Positions 5,693 to 5,766 of a stretch of 5,766 nucleotides of DNA are shown piece after piece; within the stretch, counting starts at the first letter, position 1, and the number at the start of each line of letters is the position of its first letter. Origin of the DNA: an uncultured Eubacteriales bacterium (GTDB taxonomy: Bacteria > Bacillota > Clostridia > Christensenellales > Aristaeellaceae); the NCBI GenBank assembly GCA_900553295.1, contig USCR01000150.1:1-5766 (forward strand), read 5' to 3'. Position numbers and translations under genes: made by a program. Below the pieces are notes generated by a model. The model had not been told where the DNA came from and did no database searches. It worked only from the letters and a program-made list of their open reading frames with translations.

Positions 5693-5728
5693 GCGAGAGG
5701 CGGCTTTTCTGAGAAAAGCCCCTCTCGC
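5693..5728. terminator. Long hairpin after the CapA-type gene, probable terminator
   Basis: GCGAGAGG (5693-5700) pairs with CCTCTCGC (5721-5728), and GGCTTTTC (5702-5709) pairs with GAAAAGCC (5713-5720). This makes a 16-bp stem with one bulged C (5701) and a three-base loop. It starts 17 bases after the stop codon, where a terminator is expected. It lacks a T tract on either strand, so it may be a weak or protein-assisted terminator, a transcript stabiliser or a dispersed repeat. The remaining bases to the window end (5729-5766) hold no recognisable gene. Confidence 0.6.
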
Positions 5729-5766
5729 GCTCTCCCGAAAAGCGGAGGGGGGTGCATCAAAATCTA

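Noticed and set aside
5506..5760. Minus-strand open frame at the right edge
   Set aside because: It is Pro/Ser/Gly-rich and low-complexity, runs through the hairpin at 5693-5728 and overlaps the end of the CapA-type gene; there is no sign of a real protein.

Overview
The window looks like a chromosomal segment of a moderately GC-rich, Gram-positive-type anaerobe, most likely of the class Clostridia. This rests on strong AAGGAGG-type ribosome sites, a citrate synthase-like enzyme of the DRE-TIM metallolyase family that is typical of anaerobic Firmicutes, a secreted CapA-type protein and a secreted PepSY-like protein. The genus cannot be named from the sequence.

Left region (1-1598, visibly AT-richer). 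One intact gene, 549-1598 (+), encodes a 349-residue secreted protein with a clear signal peptide and two PepSY-like segments. The DNA upstream carries no intact gene. It does hold a decayed, stop-interrupted copy of part of the same protein family, anchored by the shared stretch TVHFW, which points to an old tandem duplication with one copy dead.

Middle region (1599-4315, GC-rich). Two inverted repeats at 1627-1700 close the (+) gene and the convergent (-) operon. The operon is read leftwards and holds two genes: a class I aminotransferase of aspartate-aminotransferase type (3116-4315), then a 463-residue homocitrate/isopropylmalate synthase-family enzyme (1724-3115) that most resembles Re-citrate synthase. 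The stop codon of the first directly abuts the start of the second (TAAATG), so they are almost certainly co-transcribed and translationally coupled. Together they could turn aspartate into oxaloacetate and then, with acetyl-CoA, into citrate: the entry of the oxidative half-TCA route to 2-oxoglutarate and glutamate.

Divergent intergenic region (4316-4673). It holds a good sigma-A-like promoter for the operon, a dyad at its predicted transcription start, and an unusual density of ATGCAA/TTGCAT hexamers, including two pairs 22 bp apart.

Right region (4674-5766). A CapA-family metallophosphatase-like secreted protein (4674-5675, +) is followed by a long hairpin (5693-5728). No RNA gene, CRISPR array, insertion sequence or phage gene was seen. 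No clearly novel system is present; the points most worth checking are the family relic, the operon's metabolic pairing and the repeated hexamer in the divergent promoter region.
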